Positions 44,524-54,703 of a DNA stretch of 64,000 bases are shown one piece after another. This DNA is from VYFG01 sp965203365. Its GTDB lineage: Bacteria; Pseudomonadota; Gammaproteobacteria; Arenicellales; Poriferihabitantaceae. The notes beneath the pieces are model-generated. The model worked only from the letters and a program-made list of their open reading frames with translations. It searched no databases and was not told the origin of the DNA. Position 1 is the stretch's first letter. Each line of letters begins with the position of its first letter. The DNA lies in assembly GCA_965203365.1 (NCBI GenBank), contig OZ241878.1, positions 2,418,001 through 2,482,000 on the forward strand, given 5' to 3'. Made by a program: the position numbers and the translations under genes.

Positions 44524-45436
44524 AGGTCAACCAGTGTGCATAATCAGGGATTCGACCTTGCACCGCATCAAAAAACCGTCTCTGGAGGCGCTGGGTGATC
44601 GGACCGGGCAAGCCATCACCAATCGGCCGATCATCGACTTCACGAATCGGGGTCACTTCCGCCGCCGTGCCAGTGAAAAACGCCTCATCGGCGATGTAGA
44701 CCTCATCGCGAGTGATCCGCTTCTCAACTAGACCGAGCCCCTCATCGGCGATCATCCGATTGATGGTTCGGCGCGTCACCCCGTCCAGGGCAGAAGTCAG
44801 ATCAGGGGTATAGATCACTCCATCCCGGATAATGAACAGGTTCTCCCCGCTGCCTTCCATGACGTATCCACTGGTGTCCAGCATCAACGCCTCATCGTAC
44901 CCGTTGCGGAGGGCTTCCTGCAGTGCCAACATGGAATTCACGTAGTGTCCGTTGACCTTGGCCCGACACATGGACACATTGATATGGTGTCGGGAGAATG
45001 AGGAAACCCGGACACGCAGCCCCTTTTTTATATTCTCCTCCCCAAGATAGGCACCCCACGCCCAGGCGGCAATGGACAGGTGAACCGAGAGGTTGTCCGC
45101 CCTGAGCCCCATACCCTCAGAGCCGAGATAGGCCATGGGCCTCAGATATCCAGCCTCCAGTCCGTTGGCCCGAAAGACCTCGATCTGCGCCTGATTGACC
45201 TGTTCTTCGGTCCATGGGATTTTCATGCCAAGTATATGGGCGGATTGGAACAGTCTGCGAGTATGTTCCTGAAGGCGGAAAATCGCGGCCCCCCGATCAG
45301 TGCGGTAGGCCCGAATACCCTCGAACACTCCCATGCCGTAATGCAGGGTATGGGTCAGCACATGGACCTTGGCCTCGCGCCAAGGCACCAGGTGGCCATC
45401 CATCCAAATCACACCGTCACGATCGCTGAAAGACAT
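44516..45436 (-). CDS. ilvE: Branched-chain amino acid aminotransferase
   Basis: 306 aa. PLP enzyme transaminating valine, leucine and isoleucine. It starts MSFSDRDGVIWMDGHLVPWR, with HTLHYGMGVFEGIRAYRTD, the PLP lysine in MCRAKVNGHYVNSMLALQEA, EALMLDTSGYVMEGSGENLF and FFTGTAAEVTPIREVD. The longer frame to 45571 overlaps glnE and is rejected. The glnE-ilvE-zinc-finger order is a conserved block. Confidence 0.93.
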   Translation of the reverse strand: MSFSDRDGVIWMDGHLVPWREAKVHVLTHTLHYGMGVFEGIRAYRTDRGAAIFRLQEHTRRLFQSAHILGMKIPWTEEQVNQAQIEVFRANGLEAGYLRPMAYLGSEGMGLRADNLSVHLSIAAWAWGAYLGEENIKKGLRVRVSSFSRHHINVSMCRAKVNGHYVNSMLALQEALRNGYDEALMLDTSGYVMEGSGENLFIIRDGVIYTPDLTSALDGVTRRTINRMIADEGLGLVEKRITRDEVYIADEAFFTGTAAEVTPIREVDDRPIGDGLPGPITQRLQRRFFDAVQGRIPDYAHWLTYV

Positions 45437-45536
45437 GCAGAATTCTCCCGAATACCGGTTCAACAGGCCAAGCGGACAAGTCCCCCCATCCGGACCGACC
45501 AACCAACGGCGAATATGTCGTGATGGCCATCGCTTG

Positions 45537-48386
45537 TCAACCGAGTATCCGATCCCATAATGCACGGACAAATGAGCGCTCGGATACCAATTCAGTGCGG
45601 GGGATCAGAGCCGGGCGGTCCACGAGATCCAGGTCCACCAGCTTGAGGTCCCGGTGTCGACGCAGGTAGAGCCAGTAGATCTGGCCCAGGCGATCCGCTT
45701 CGTCAAAATCCAGCAACCCCTCGTCCTCCATTGCCCAGATCAAGGCCACGGTATTTCGTGGACCCAACAGGGCCGGGTGCGCCGACGCATGCAACAAAAC
45801 CAGGAATTGCAACAGAAATTCGATATCCACTATCCCGCCATAGTCCAGCTTGATGTCATAGTTCCGGGCATCGCTTCGGCAATTATCCCTCACCATGCGC
45901 TGACGCATGTCCACCAGGTCGGCCTTGAGAACCGCTGCATCCCGTCCGACCCCCAATACTTCCTGACGCACCGCTTCGAACTGTGCGACGAGGTCCTTGT
46001 TCCCGGCGACCACCCGGGCCCGAACCAGGGCTTGGTGTTCCCAAGTCCAGGCATCATGCCGCTGATACTCGCTGAAGGCCTTGATGGACGTGACCAGAGG
46101 GCCACTGCGTCCGCTGGGGCGCAGACGCATGTCGAGCTTGTAGAGAGCCCCGGCATAGGTTCGGGTATTGAGCAGGTAAATCAGGCGACGGCCCACCCGA
46201 CTGAAAAAATATTCCGCCTGTGAGCGGGACTCTTCGTCGTCCGGTTGATAGAACACCACAATATCCAAGTCGGAGTGGTAGCCCATTTCTCCCGCCGCAA
46301 ACTTTCCGTAGGCGATGATGGCGACCTTGCCCGGCGCGGGTCCTTGCTGCTGCTCCACCCTGGAGACCGCTTCGCACAAGACCTGTTCCAGCAGCATTTC
46401 GGCCAGCAACGTCAAGGCATGTCCCACATCCATCTCGTTCAGTTCACCCGACACATCCGCAGCCGCCACCCGCAACACCTGACAATGATGAAATTCTCGC
46501 AGCGCATTCATTTCGGCCTCTTCATCTCCCCACTCCACCTGCAAGCGTCGATCCAGCTCCGTCTGCATATGCGTGCGGTCAAAGTCGACCGTTTTTTCCA
46601 GCGGCTGCAACAATTCGTCCAAAACCACGGGATACTGACCGATATGGCGTGCAATCCAGGCGCTCGCAGCACACAGATGCACGAGTTGCTGTAACGCCAG
46701 CGGGTTTTCGGTCAGCAGGCTGAGATAAACGGAACGACGCCCGATGGTGCCGATCACCGTCATGAACCCGTCTATCGCTCGGGTCGGATTCGAATGATTT
46801 CCTGACTCCCGCAAGGCCAACGGCACCAGTCGGTCCAGGCGATCACGCTCGACACTGGCAAAGGCCCGGTACAGGCTCCCTTCCCTGAAACGATTCAGTA
46901 TGCCGGGCACTTCTGCCGGATCGACAAATCCCGCCGCTTCCAGCACATCCCGAGCGGCCTCGGAATCGAGTTGTCCCTGCCAAAGTGCGCCCAGTCGGGA
47001 CAAATGGGGGTCGTCCTGGGACCCTGCTGGCAATTCCAGTGCCTCACCGAAGTATTCCCGTACCACCCCCCGTTCGTTTTCCAGGGCGGCCAACAAATCC
47101 GGCCAACTGGCATAACTCATCGCAAAGGCAATGCGCAGTTGCTCCAGAGGCTGATCCGGCAATTTCTGGGTCTGACGGTCCGCAAGCATCTGCAAGCGGT
47201 GCTCAAGATTGCGCAAGAAGCGGTAGGCCTGTTTCAAGCGGTCCCTGGCCGTGCCCTCGAGCAACTCCAGTTCCACCAGTGCGTCCATGGCAAGGTACAA
47301 GGACTGGGTCTGAAGTTCGGGATCCCGCCCCCCTCGAATCAGTTGAAATTTCTGCACCAGAAATTCGATTTCGCGGATGCCGCCCCGGCCGAGCTTGATA
47401 TTCTGGATGTTGCCTCCACCCAGTAACTGACGGTCTATCAGGACTCGCATTGCCCGAATGGCATCGAAGGCGGAAAAGTCGAGATACTTTCGATAGACGA
47501 ACGGCCGTAACATATCCAGCAGATCCTGGCCCTTGGCCCGGTCTCCAGCCACCACCCGTGCCTTGATCAGGGCATACCGCTCCCAGTCACGCCCGTGAGT
47601 CTGGTAATAGTGCTCCATGGCCGGAAAGGACAACACCAAGGGTCCACTGTCACCGTTGGGGCGCAGTCTCAGGTCCGTCCGAAAGACAAACCCCCCGACG
47701 TCGACCCGGCCCAGGGATCCCATGACCTTACGGCCCAAGCGAACAAAAAACTCCTGACTGGTGATCTGTCGACCTCCATTGGTATTCCCATTGCTTTCGA
47801 ATGCGTAGATGAGGTCGATATCAGATGAAAAATTGAGTTCGCGACCGCCGAGCTTGCCCAGTCCCAGCACCACCAGTCGCAACGCCTCCCCCTGCTCACC
47901 TAGCGGACTGCCATAGCGGCGCTCCAACGCAGCATGATGCCATGTCAAGGCCACATCCACACAGGCATCCGCCAGATCGGAAACCTCCCGCATGGTATCT
48001 TCCAGTTGGCCCAGACCGGATAGGTCCCGCCAAGCAATACGCACCATCTCGCGCTGTCGGAATCGGCGCAGTGCCGCATCCAGCGCCGGCTCAGTATTGA
48101 CGTCCGCTAGCGCACGGTCCAGGCGCCGCCGCATCTCATGCTCTTCGTAACCCAGGGCCAAATCCCCTGAATCGATCAATGCACAGCAGTCTGCCGGGCG
48201 CTGGATGCACCAGGATGCCACAAAATCGCTGGCCATCCAGACCCTGGGCAATTCAGCACAGTGGCTGACTCGGGACGTCAGATTCTCGTCGGCGGCCGAT
48301 GCGAATCGCTCCCAATGATTGGCAAAAATCGACCACAGATCCAGTGGGATATCTCCTTGTTCAAAGGTGGGGGATGCGACGCTCAT
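45537..48386 (-). CDS. glnE: Bifunctional glutamine synthetase adenylyltransferase/adenylyl-removing enzyme
   Basis: 949 aa from the ATG at 48386; E. coli GlnE has 946. Both nucleotidyltransferase domains are complete: N-terminal LGLGKLGGRELNFSSDIDLI and C-terminal AYGKFAAGEMGYHSDLDIVV, with the helical domains between (LGRGGIREIEFLVQKFQLIR; LDYGGIVDIEFLLQFL). It controls glutamine synthetase by AMP addition and removal in response to PII. The frame extends to 48611; an ATG at 48506 with AGGTGG before it is a plausible alternative start adding 40 residues. Confidence 0.93.
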   Translation of the reverse strand: MSVASPTFEQGDIPLDLWSIFANHWERFASAADENLTSRVSHCAELPRVWMASDFVASWCIQRPADCCALIDSGDLALGYEEHEMRRRLDRALADVNTEPALDAALRRFRQREMVRIAWRDLSGLGQLEDTMREVSDLADACVDVALTWHHAALERRYGSPLGEQGEALRLVVLGLGKLGGRELNFSSDIDLIYAFESNGNTNGGRQITSQEFFVRLGRKVMGSLGRVDVGGFVFRTDLRLRPNGDSGPLVLSFPAMEHYYQTHGRDWERYALIKARVVAGDRAKGQDLLDMLRPFVYRKYLDFSAFDAIRAMRVLIDRQLLGGGNIQNIKLGRGGIREIEFLVQKFQLIRGGRDPELQTQSLYLAMDALVELELLEGTARDRLKQAYRFLRNLEHRLQMLADRQTQKLPDQPLEQLRIAFAMSYASWPDLLAALENERGVVREYFGEALELPAGSQDDPHLSRLGALWQGQLDSEAARDVLEAAGFVDPAEVPGILNRFREGSLYRAFASVERDRLDRLVPLALRESGNHSNPTRAIDGFMTVIGTIGRRSVYLSLLTENPLALQQLVHLCAASAWIARHIGQYPVVLDELLQPLEKTVDFDRTHMQTELDRRLQVEWGDEEAEMNALREFHHCQVLRVAAADVSGELNEMDVGHALTLLAEMLLEQVLCEAVSRVEQQQGPAPGKVAIIAYGKFAAGEMGYHSDLDIVVFYQPDDEESRSQAEYFFSRVGRRLIYLLNTRTYAGALYKLDMRLRPSGRSGPLVTSIKAFSEYQRHDAWTWEHQALVRARVVAGNKDLVAQFEAVRQEVLGVGRDAAVLKADLVDMRQRMVRDNCRSDARNYDIKLDYGGIVDIEFLLQFLVLLHASAHPALLGPRNTVALIWAMEDEGLLDFDEADRLGQIYWLYLRRHRDLKLVDLDLVDRPALIPRTELVSERSFVRALWDRILG

Positions 48387-48713
48387 AACCGGACCGCATT
48401 CCGCTGAACGCGTTTGACCGCCCGATGCCAGGAACCCTTGACGATCGGTCCGAGCACCGGACACGGATTGATCAGGAACCTGGGTTTCTGCTGAAGGCAC
48501 ATGCATTCCACCTGAAAAATAATCTACCGAATTATAGTGTGTTATTCGATCCTTGAAGAGCAAAGGTTCGGTTTGCGAGAGTGACGAAGATAGGGACCCA
48601 TTCGATTGCAAGACCCATGATGGGCAGTGGGAAAATTGCTTGTGGTCTCGGTCCGCATCCCATTACTTGATGAAATGACGGCAACCTTTCCAGGCCATCA
48701 CGTTCAGGCACCG

Positions 48714-48770
48714 TCAGTCCGATCGGGAGCCCTTCGACCCTGCCCAAGTCAGTCGCCGTGACCGAATCGT
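48714..48770 (+). repeat. Possible third degenerate copy of the transposase C-terminal repeat
   Basis: GTCAGTCCGATCGGGAGCCC ... GTCGCCGTGACCGAATC resembles positions 21090-21145 (CAGCCTGATCGGGTGCTC ... GTCGCCGTGACCAAAGG). Only ~55 bp aligns by eye, so this may be chance. It lies in a gene-free stretch (48507-49048). Confidence 0.3.
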
Positions 48771-49048
48771 GAAATTGCGAGGAGACAGTAATCGCCTCCT
48801 CATACCTGGTAAGTCGCATGGCACCTGCGCCAGCGTCTTGCGTCCCTGCTCTTCAGGATGACGACCGGGAAGCGGTCCCGCCCGCCAGACCTCGGTCGGC
48901 AAGGCTCGGCCGATTGAGACAACCGATTGGGTTGGGAAGAACAGTCACCCGGTCCACTGCGGGTTCGCATGATGTTTCGGATAACCGTGACCGGTGGGCA
49001 CCCCGTCGGGGGGCTTCATGCCCCACTGACCGGCTCGGTTGAGGTAAG

Positions 49049-50346
49049 ATGGCCGGTATGATGAACTCAATGCCCTTTCCCAAGCCCCCGCCGATCGACC
49101 CCTGCCTCTCGACGTCTGGCTGGACCAGACGGACCGGGCCGAAGTCGGTCGGGAGCCCTTCTTCCGGGGCCGCGAGGCGGAGTTCAATCTCTTTCGCCGA
49201 GCCGTGAGCAGTCTCCATGCGGGACGAGTCGGCGGTGGCACGATGATCTTCCAGGGCGCCCCGGGCGCGGGCAAGTCCGCCCTGATGGCCGAGTGTCGGG
49301 AGGCGGTGCGACGCCATTCGACTCCGGCGGACCCTTGGGTGGCGGTGGACCTGGACCCGCATTCCCTGTTGTCGCCGGTCGAGGTCGTCGAGGCCCTCGT
49401 GGAAGCGGCCAATGCCGAAAGCGAACGGCGGCGGGACCTGGCTTCCGGGACCCGGATGGTCAAGGCGCTGGAGGAACTGCTGGGACTGGGGAAGACGCTC
49501 GGCCGGGAGCTGTCGCAGCGCGGCGGGGGAGTGGTCGGGCTGTCGGTCGGTGGGCGCCCACCGGAGGAAGGGGTCGGGGCCCGGCGGGCTTTCCGGCAGG
49601 TGGCTTTGTTGCTCGGCCGGTTCCATCTGGTGGTGTGTGTGGACGAGGCGCAGAATATGCCAGTGTCTGCCCAGACGAAGGGGGTGATGGACTGTCTGCA
49701 CCGGGACCCGCAGGGGATTCCGCTGGTGGCGGCGTTTTTCGGCTTGAGCGATACCCAGGACGTGCTGCGTCAGTGCGGCCTGTCGCGCTTTGCCCGGGGC
49801 CGGGTGGTGAATCTGGAGCCCTTGCCTGTCGAAGAGGCCGCCGCGGTGATCCGGGCGGCTTTTGATGCCTATGGGTTCACCGGTACCGCCGAGGAACAGG
49901 ACACCTGGGTCACCCAGTTGGCGGCGTTGTCCCAAGGCTGGCCGCAGCATCTCAACAGTGTGTCGGTGGCGGCAGGGGAGGTGCTCCAGGCCCACGGGGG
50001 ATGCATGAATCCGGCGGGTCTGGCGGAGGCCATGGCCACCGCCGAGGAATCCAAGCGGGAGGACTATGCGGCCCGACTGGCGGCTGGCTCCAGTCGGACC
50101 TGGGTCTATAAGCGATTGGCCGAGGTGGCGGAAGAGCATGGTGGTCGGTTGTCGATTGACTGCATTGAGTCGCTGACCGAGGCGGTGCGCGGGAAGAGCG
50201 GCGAATCCCTCGACCGGTTCCTGACCAGTGCCCTGCATGCGGGCCTGCTGGCGCCGGTGCGGGACCTGCCGGATCATTACCGCATTCCGATTCCGTCTTT
50301 CGGCGACTATCTGCGGGCCTTGCCGGTGGAGCCGCCAGCGAACTGA
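49049..50346 (+). pseudogene. AAA ATPase with C-terminal winged helix (paralogue B), one-base frameshift
   Basis: Near-duplicate of 42906-44189, including the leader (GGTAAGATG then CCGGTATGATGAACTC). The first ~15 codons (MMNSMPFPKPPPIDP) are in one frame. A missing base in the CCCC run at ~49099 shifts the rest, which continues as LPLDVWLDQTDRAEVGREPF and then GAPGAGKSAL, VVCVDEAQNM and an identical LVAAFFGLSDTQDVLRQCGL. The C-terminal third differs (SIDCIESLTEAVRGKSGESL), and the final PIPSFGDYLRALPVEPP is shared. Internal starts (for example 49204) would lose the N-terminus. It is inactive, or expressed by frameshifting. Confidence 0.75.
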
Positions 50347-51114
50347 ATCGGATCATTTCAGTGGCGCCCCCGAGATACTGTCGTCATAAGACAGGCCGAA
50401 TGGGGCAGCCTTCACGGAAGAAATGCTCCGGGTTGACTGCGGCCAGGACCGACTCTCACCGTCGACCCGATGGGTCGGCCCCCGTCTGGTCCCAGTCGGC
50501 CCCCAGCGGCCGGGTCGAAAAGGCCGGGGTGCGCGGTGGCCTGTGACTCCCGGCGGTTTCCTGAGACGGGCTCCTCGATTCGGCAGACCGAGACGCCGGG
50601 ACTATCCCCTCATCCCCCTGAACAGACCCGGCTTCCCCCCCCTGATTGGCCTCCTCGTTCCCCTCGTTTCGTCAGTCGGCTTCTCCTCAGTCAGTCGCCG
50701 GCACTGGGAACCCAGGTCATCCCCGATCACCTCCCCCTGTCCGCCGCTGCCGGCCTGGCCAGAACTGCTGCATCCCGGGCATCAGCGGGCGTTTCGTCGA
50801 ACACCCCCCCCCGCCCGACCAAGGGTCCACTCCCCCCAGGCCCGATGCCTCCAGTCCCGAACCCGAAACACCAGGATGGCCTCGAACACCAGACACGGGC
50901 ACTGATCAGGGATCCGGGCCACCCGGCCGGATCATTCCCCAGACCGGAATGGCTCTTCCCAAGATGACCGGAGGCCGCTGATGGGCGCCGCCGCGTCCTG
51001 GGCCGGCGATGGGAGGACGGGGCTCTGCCTGCGTGGCAGGTCCCCCCCCCCCCCAGCGGGTCGCCCCGGCGAACGCCGCGAGGCCCCGCATCGCCCTCCG
51101 GATACGCTCCATTC
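50347..51114. other. Gene-free, C-rich interval
   Basis: About 770 bp with strongly biased base composition: many CCCC runs on the plus strand and a 13-C run at 51042-51054. Frames in all phases are open simply because of the bias and show no family resemblance. Confidence 0.45.
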
Positions 51115-51519
51115 CTAGAGCAACTTGACCAGCGCGACGATCAGTCCTCCCTGGGCGATCAGTGCGCTGAACATCCATTTCAGCAGATCCGCCTTGACCT
51201 GCGCCATATCGGCCTTGGTCCCCTGTCGCAAGGCTTCGATATCCGCCTTGATCTGCGCCATATCGGCCTTGGTCTCCTGTCGCAAGGCTTCGATATCCGC
51301 CTTCGTGGCCTGTTTCAGTGCCTCGATATCGGCCCTGATCTGCGCCACATCGGCCTTGGTCCCCTGTCGCAAGGCTTCGATATCGACCTTCGTGGCCAAA
51401 TTGGTGTTGAGCAGGGCGACCTGCTCCTCAGCCAGCGTTTCCGCCTGCAGCTCAGTAAAGCCGCTGCCCGTCAAACGCTTGACAAAGCGGTGCGTATCAA
51501 ATGCGATGGCTTCGGTCAT
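51115..51519 (-). CDS. DUF1640-like coiled-coil membrane protein (short copy)
   Basis: 134 aa from MTEAIAFDTHRFVKRLTGSG. The N-terminal domain (GFTELQAETLAEEQVALLNT) is followed by a long coiled coil built of 11-residue repeats on the theme ADIEALRQETK, alternating with ADMAQIK-type units. One C-terminal transmembrane helix closes the protein (LLKWMFSALIAQGGLIVAL). Proteins of this plan resemble DUF1640/MCUR1-like membrane coiled coils; function unknown. A longer sister copy lies at 53269-53739 with the IS30 between. Confidence 0.8.
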   Translation of the reverse strand: MTEAIAFDTHRFVKRLTGSGFTELQAETLAEEQVALLNTNLATKVDIEALRQGTKADVAQIRADIEALKQATKADIEALRQETKADMAQIKADIEALRQGTKADMAQVKADLLKWMFSALIAQGGLIVALVKLL

Positions 51520-51947
51520 GAGGAAATTATAGCCCATCCGCTCCGGCCCAACAAGCCTCGGCCAGGTCGGCTCCCGGCCGGTCCGTCGCGACCCGGTCGA
51601 CCGTCATTCGCCCCATCCCGGGGCTGTCATTGACCCCCACCTGACAAATGGTCAGGGAGGGGGATCCCGGAGCCGGGGTTTCATGGCCGGGTACATGACC
51701 GTGGAGTGCCTCAGCAACCCCATGACCTGCCAGAGTTTCGCTGCGCCGGGCAGCGGCGGGCGTTGGGAGGGATGAAACCCGACCCGCCGGGCGAGGTCGA
51801 CCACGCCGGTCGCCAAGGAGAGGGGGTTATCCGGTGGGTCAGGGTGGGGGGGGCTGTGGGCGCATTGTGGCAAAACCGGGTCAGCAAGGACCCCAAGGGG
51901 GATGGTCTCGGCCGGTCATCGGGAAATTCGATCAGATTCTCTTATTC

Positions 51948-53180
51948 CCCCACTTCCAGTCTGAAGTGCCACACTCGCCCCGCTCCCGGCATGAGGGCAT
52001 CCCCCGAAGGAAGGGAGCACGGCGGCGACCGGACCATTCAGCCCTCCCAGGGGCTGAAAGGGGCTGATGTCGGCCATTGATGGCATCCATCTCGACGCAA
52101 GGGCCCCGCTCGGGCCGTGTCAGGCTGACTTCGGCCGAGCGGGACCCTGCCCGTCGAACACGGGCTTTCGGAAGGGAGGGGGATGGGGGAGGAGTGACCG
52201 CCTTCAGGGCGGGGCGGCAGCGGTGAAGACCGCTTCCGGGGTTCGAACCCCCAGCACCTTCCGGGGCCGACGGTTGATCAGCTCTTCCACCACCTGGACC
52301 TGAGAGGCCGTCACCTGACGGAAGTCGGTCCCCTTCGGAAAGGACTGGCGTACCCGACCGTGGGTGTGCTCGTTCAGGCCCCGCTCCCAGGAGTGATAGG
52401 GGGTGGCAAAATCCAAGTCGGCTCCGAGGGCTGCCGCAATCTCCCGGTGCCCCGCGAACTCCTGGCCGTGGTCCGCCGTGCCAGTGTGCACCCGGTCCCG
52501 AATCGGGGCCATCCGCCGGACAATGGCTTCAGTCACGGCCGCCGCCGTCTTCCCGGCCACCCAGACCAGCACCCGATACTTCGAGGCCCGATCTCCCCAG
52601 GAAATCCAGGCTCCCCGGTGCTTCACCCCGATGATCAGGTCGAGTTCCCCGTCCCCAATCCGGCCCTTGGCCTCCCCGATCAACGGGCGCTCGGCGATGT
52701 CCACCCAGATAGACTGATTGATCCATTCCCGGCCAGCCATCACCTCCCCTGGTTGCTGAAACCGACCCGCGATCTGCTCCGGGCTTCAGCCGGCCTGCAG
52801 CCGGTCCTCGACCACCGCCCAGCGCTCGGGGGTCATCTTCCAGGGCACAGCCGAGGCTTCCCGGCGCCGACTCGTCGCCTTGCCCTGGGCGGGCTGAGGT
52901 CGATCCCCGCGCTGCCCGCAGTGGCGGGACATCTCCCGCGCCATCGTGGTGGGATCCCGTTCGAGCCGACGGGCGATCTCGCGTTTCGACAAACCCCGAT
53001 GCAACCCGGCATGAATCTGGCCTCTTTCGCTATGGGTCAGGTGATGGTAGCCGGAAGGCATGAGCATTCTCCGTTGGTGGTCAACTGAGAGGGTCTGCCA
53101 TCATCTGGCCCGCTGCCATCCGCCCAACTCAAGCAATCAGGCGACGGGGCCAAGTGTTGTACTTCAAAGTGGCACGGGGG
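51948..53180 (-). mobile_element. IS30-family insertion sequence, copy 2
   Basis: About 1.23 kb. The left end CCCCACTTCCAGTCTGAAGTG is intact (51948-51968). The right end is degenerate (TTGTACTTCAAAGTGGCACG at 53157 onward), so mobility is doubtful. The ~250-bp non-coding left arm is shared with copy 1 and the MITE-like repeats. It lies between two copies of the DUF1640-like gene. Confidence 0.82.
52204..53061 (-). pseudogene. IS30 transposase, copy 2, with a single internal TGA
   Basis: One continuous frame from MPSGYHHLTHSERGQIHAGL to the end (RPRKVLGVRTPEAVFTAAAP), 285 codons, interrupted only by TGA at ~52783-52785. The position reads LQAG-stop-SPEQIAGR, where copy 1 has tryptophan (LQAGWSPEP), so a TGG-to-TGA nonsense change is the only lesion seen. 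The DDE core is present (GDGELDLIIGVKHRGAWI, TADHGQEFAGHREIAAALGA, HSWERGLNEHTHGRVRQ). Confidence 0.8.
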
Positions 53181-53268
53181 TTTTATAGAGATTGCCTATT
53201 GTTTTGCTTGGGGAACTGGCGACGGACCGAGCCGGGTCGCCCGAAAAAGAGGCGTTTTCTGCCAGACA

Positions 53269-53739
53269 CTAGAGTATCTTGACCAGCGCGACGATCAGTC
53301 CTCCCTGGGCGATCAGTGCGCTGAACATCCATTTCAGCAGATCCGTCTTGACCTGCGCCATATCGGCCTTGGTCTCCTGTCGCAAGGCTTCGATATCAGC
53401 CTTCGTGGCCTGTTTCAATGCCTCGATATCGGCCCTGATCTGCGCCATATCGGCCTTGGTCTCCTGTCGCAAGACTTCGATATCAGACTTGGTCTCCTGT
53501 CGCAAGGCTTCGATATCAGCCTTCGTGGCCTGTTTCAGTGCCTCGATATCGGCCCTGATCTCCGCCACATCGACCTTGGTCTTCTGTCGCAAGGCTTCGA
53601 TATCGACCTTCGTGGCCAAATTGGTGTTGAGCAGGGCGACCTGCTCCTCAGCCAGCGTTTCCGCCTGCAGCTCAGTAAAGCCGCTGCCCGTCAAACGCTT
53701 GACAAAGCGGTGCGTATCAAATGCAATGGCTTCGGTCAT
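53269..53739 (-). CDS. DUF1640-like coiled-coil membrane protein (long copy)
   Basis: 156 aa from MTEAIAFDTHRFVKRLTGSG at 53739; the frame is open to 53973, but the upstream residues are not shared with the sister gene. N- and C-terminal parts are almost identical to 51115-51519, but the coiled coil holds two more 11-residue units (including SDIEVLRQETK). Identity continues through ~60 bp upstream of the ATG. This is a duplicated gene in which the repeat number has changed. Confidence 0.8.
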   Translation of the reverse strand: MTEAIAFDTHRFVKRLTGSGFTELQAETLAEEQVALLNTNLATKVDIEALRQKTKVDVAEIRADIEALKQATKADIEALRQETKSDIEVLRQETKADMAQIRADIEALKQATKADIEALRQETKADMAQVKTDLLKWMFSALIAQGGLIVALVKIL

Positions 53740-54054
53740 GAGGAAATTATAGCCCATCCACTCCGGCCCAACAAGCCTCGGCCGGGTCGGCTCCGAAAGC
53801 GTTCCGTCTGACGGGAAAACTGCGGGCGTCTCCGCTGGAACTCGACCCCGACGCCCGCCCGTTCTCTTCCGCGTCGGACTCGGCTTCCAAGCCGACTTCA
53901 CCCACCAGCCCCGGCGCAAGCCAAGGCTTGACCCATGTGGTTCAGACTCCACTTTCACTTTAGAATAAGACAATATGCCCTACGGCATCTCAATTGCCGA
54001 ATCCCATTCCCGGCACCCATATTCATCGGCCCTCTCGTTGGCAGTAGACCGCTG

Positions 54055-54270
54055 TCAGTCCGCATCTGGCACTGACAGGTCAGGCGTTTCCCACGGCGCA
54101 GTCTGCCGGGTCTGCCAACATGATCGCAATGCATTCAGGCATGTGCGCTGACACAATGACCCAGGTAAGATACCATCCCGCTTGTTGAAGCGTGAGAAGG
54201 CCCTGCGAAAGCCCTTGAGCCGTCGGAACAGACGACTCACCCGGGACGGTGACATTGAGCGCGTGAACCG
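54055..54270 (-). mobile_element. IS5-family transposase fragment
   Basis: A short minus-strand frame reads SRLFRRLKGFRRAFSRFNKR, DGILPGSLCQ, matching the C-terminal signature of the IS5 remnant at 19612-20095 (HLFRRLKGFRRIFSRFEKRD). Only ~200 bp remain. It abuts the HigA-like pseudogene, where a toxin gene would be expected. Confidence 0.6.
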
Positions 54271-54285
54271 AGAGGATTATCACTG

Positions 54286-54533
54286 ATGAGCAGCGACAAC
54301 ATCAAAACGGGGATGGCTCCCCCACATCCCGGAACATTCGCTCGGATCAAGGCCTTGTCGGAACGGGAGTTGAGCGCTGCGGAGGCGGCGCGGATTCTCG
54401 GTGTGCACCGTACGACGCTCACGGTTCTGATGAACGGCCATGCCTCACGATCGTTGGCCTCGGCAGGGACCTGTTGCGGCGAATGCAGGCATACCCCGAT
54501 GAAATCGAGATTCGGCGGCATCATCCCGCCTGA
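54286..54533 (+). pseudogene. HigA-like antitoxin, frameshifted
   Basis: It starts with AGAGGA before the ATG and reads GMAPPHPGTFARIKALSERE, LSAAEAARILGVHRTTLTVL, MNGHAS, the HigA/XRE helix-turn-helix. The expected C-terminus appears one frame over (GRDLLRRMQAYPDEIEIRRH), with some residues missing between. It is therefore broken. No HigB toxin remains; the upstream DNA is an IS5 fragment. Confidence 0.65.
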
Positions 54534-54703
54534 AGGACTCGGGAATTCCCTGCTCCCTGCACGTCAAGAGTGCCGGAAGTGCAGTGTTTCCCACGCCGCG
54601 ACATGTCGTGGAGAGGCCTGTCATCCCAGAGCTCGCCGGATGACCGTTCCGATCAATCCATGGGTCCTCTCGGGAGCGAGGAGGGGGTGAGGAATACCAG
54701 CGG

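Noticed and set aside
48387..48611. 75-residue N-terminal extension of GlnE
   Set aside because: Low-complexity, Ser-rich and absent from usual GlnE length; a shorter extension from 48506 remains possible.
51180..51400. Regular ~33-66-bp repeats suggesting a CRISPR-like array
   Set aside because: The repeats are in-frame 11-residue coiled-coil units of a protein gene, with no unique spacers; the same in 53340-53620.
52225..52260. GGTTCGAACCC resembling a tRNA T-arm
   Set aside because: It lies inside the IS30 transposase 3' end, the other IS copy has a variant of it, and no acceptor or anticodon stem can be built.
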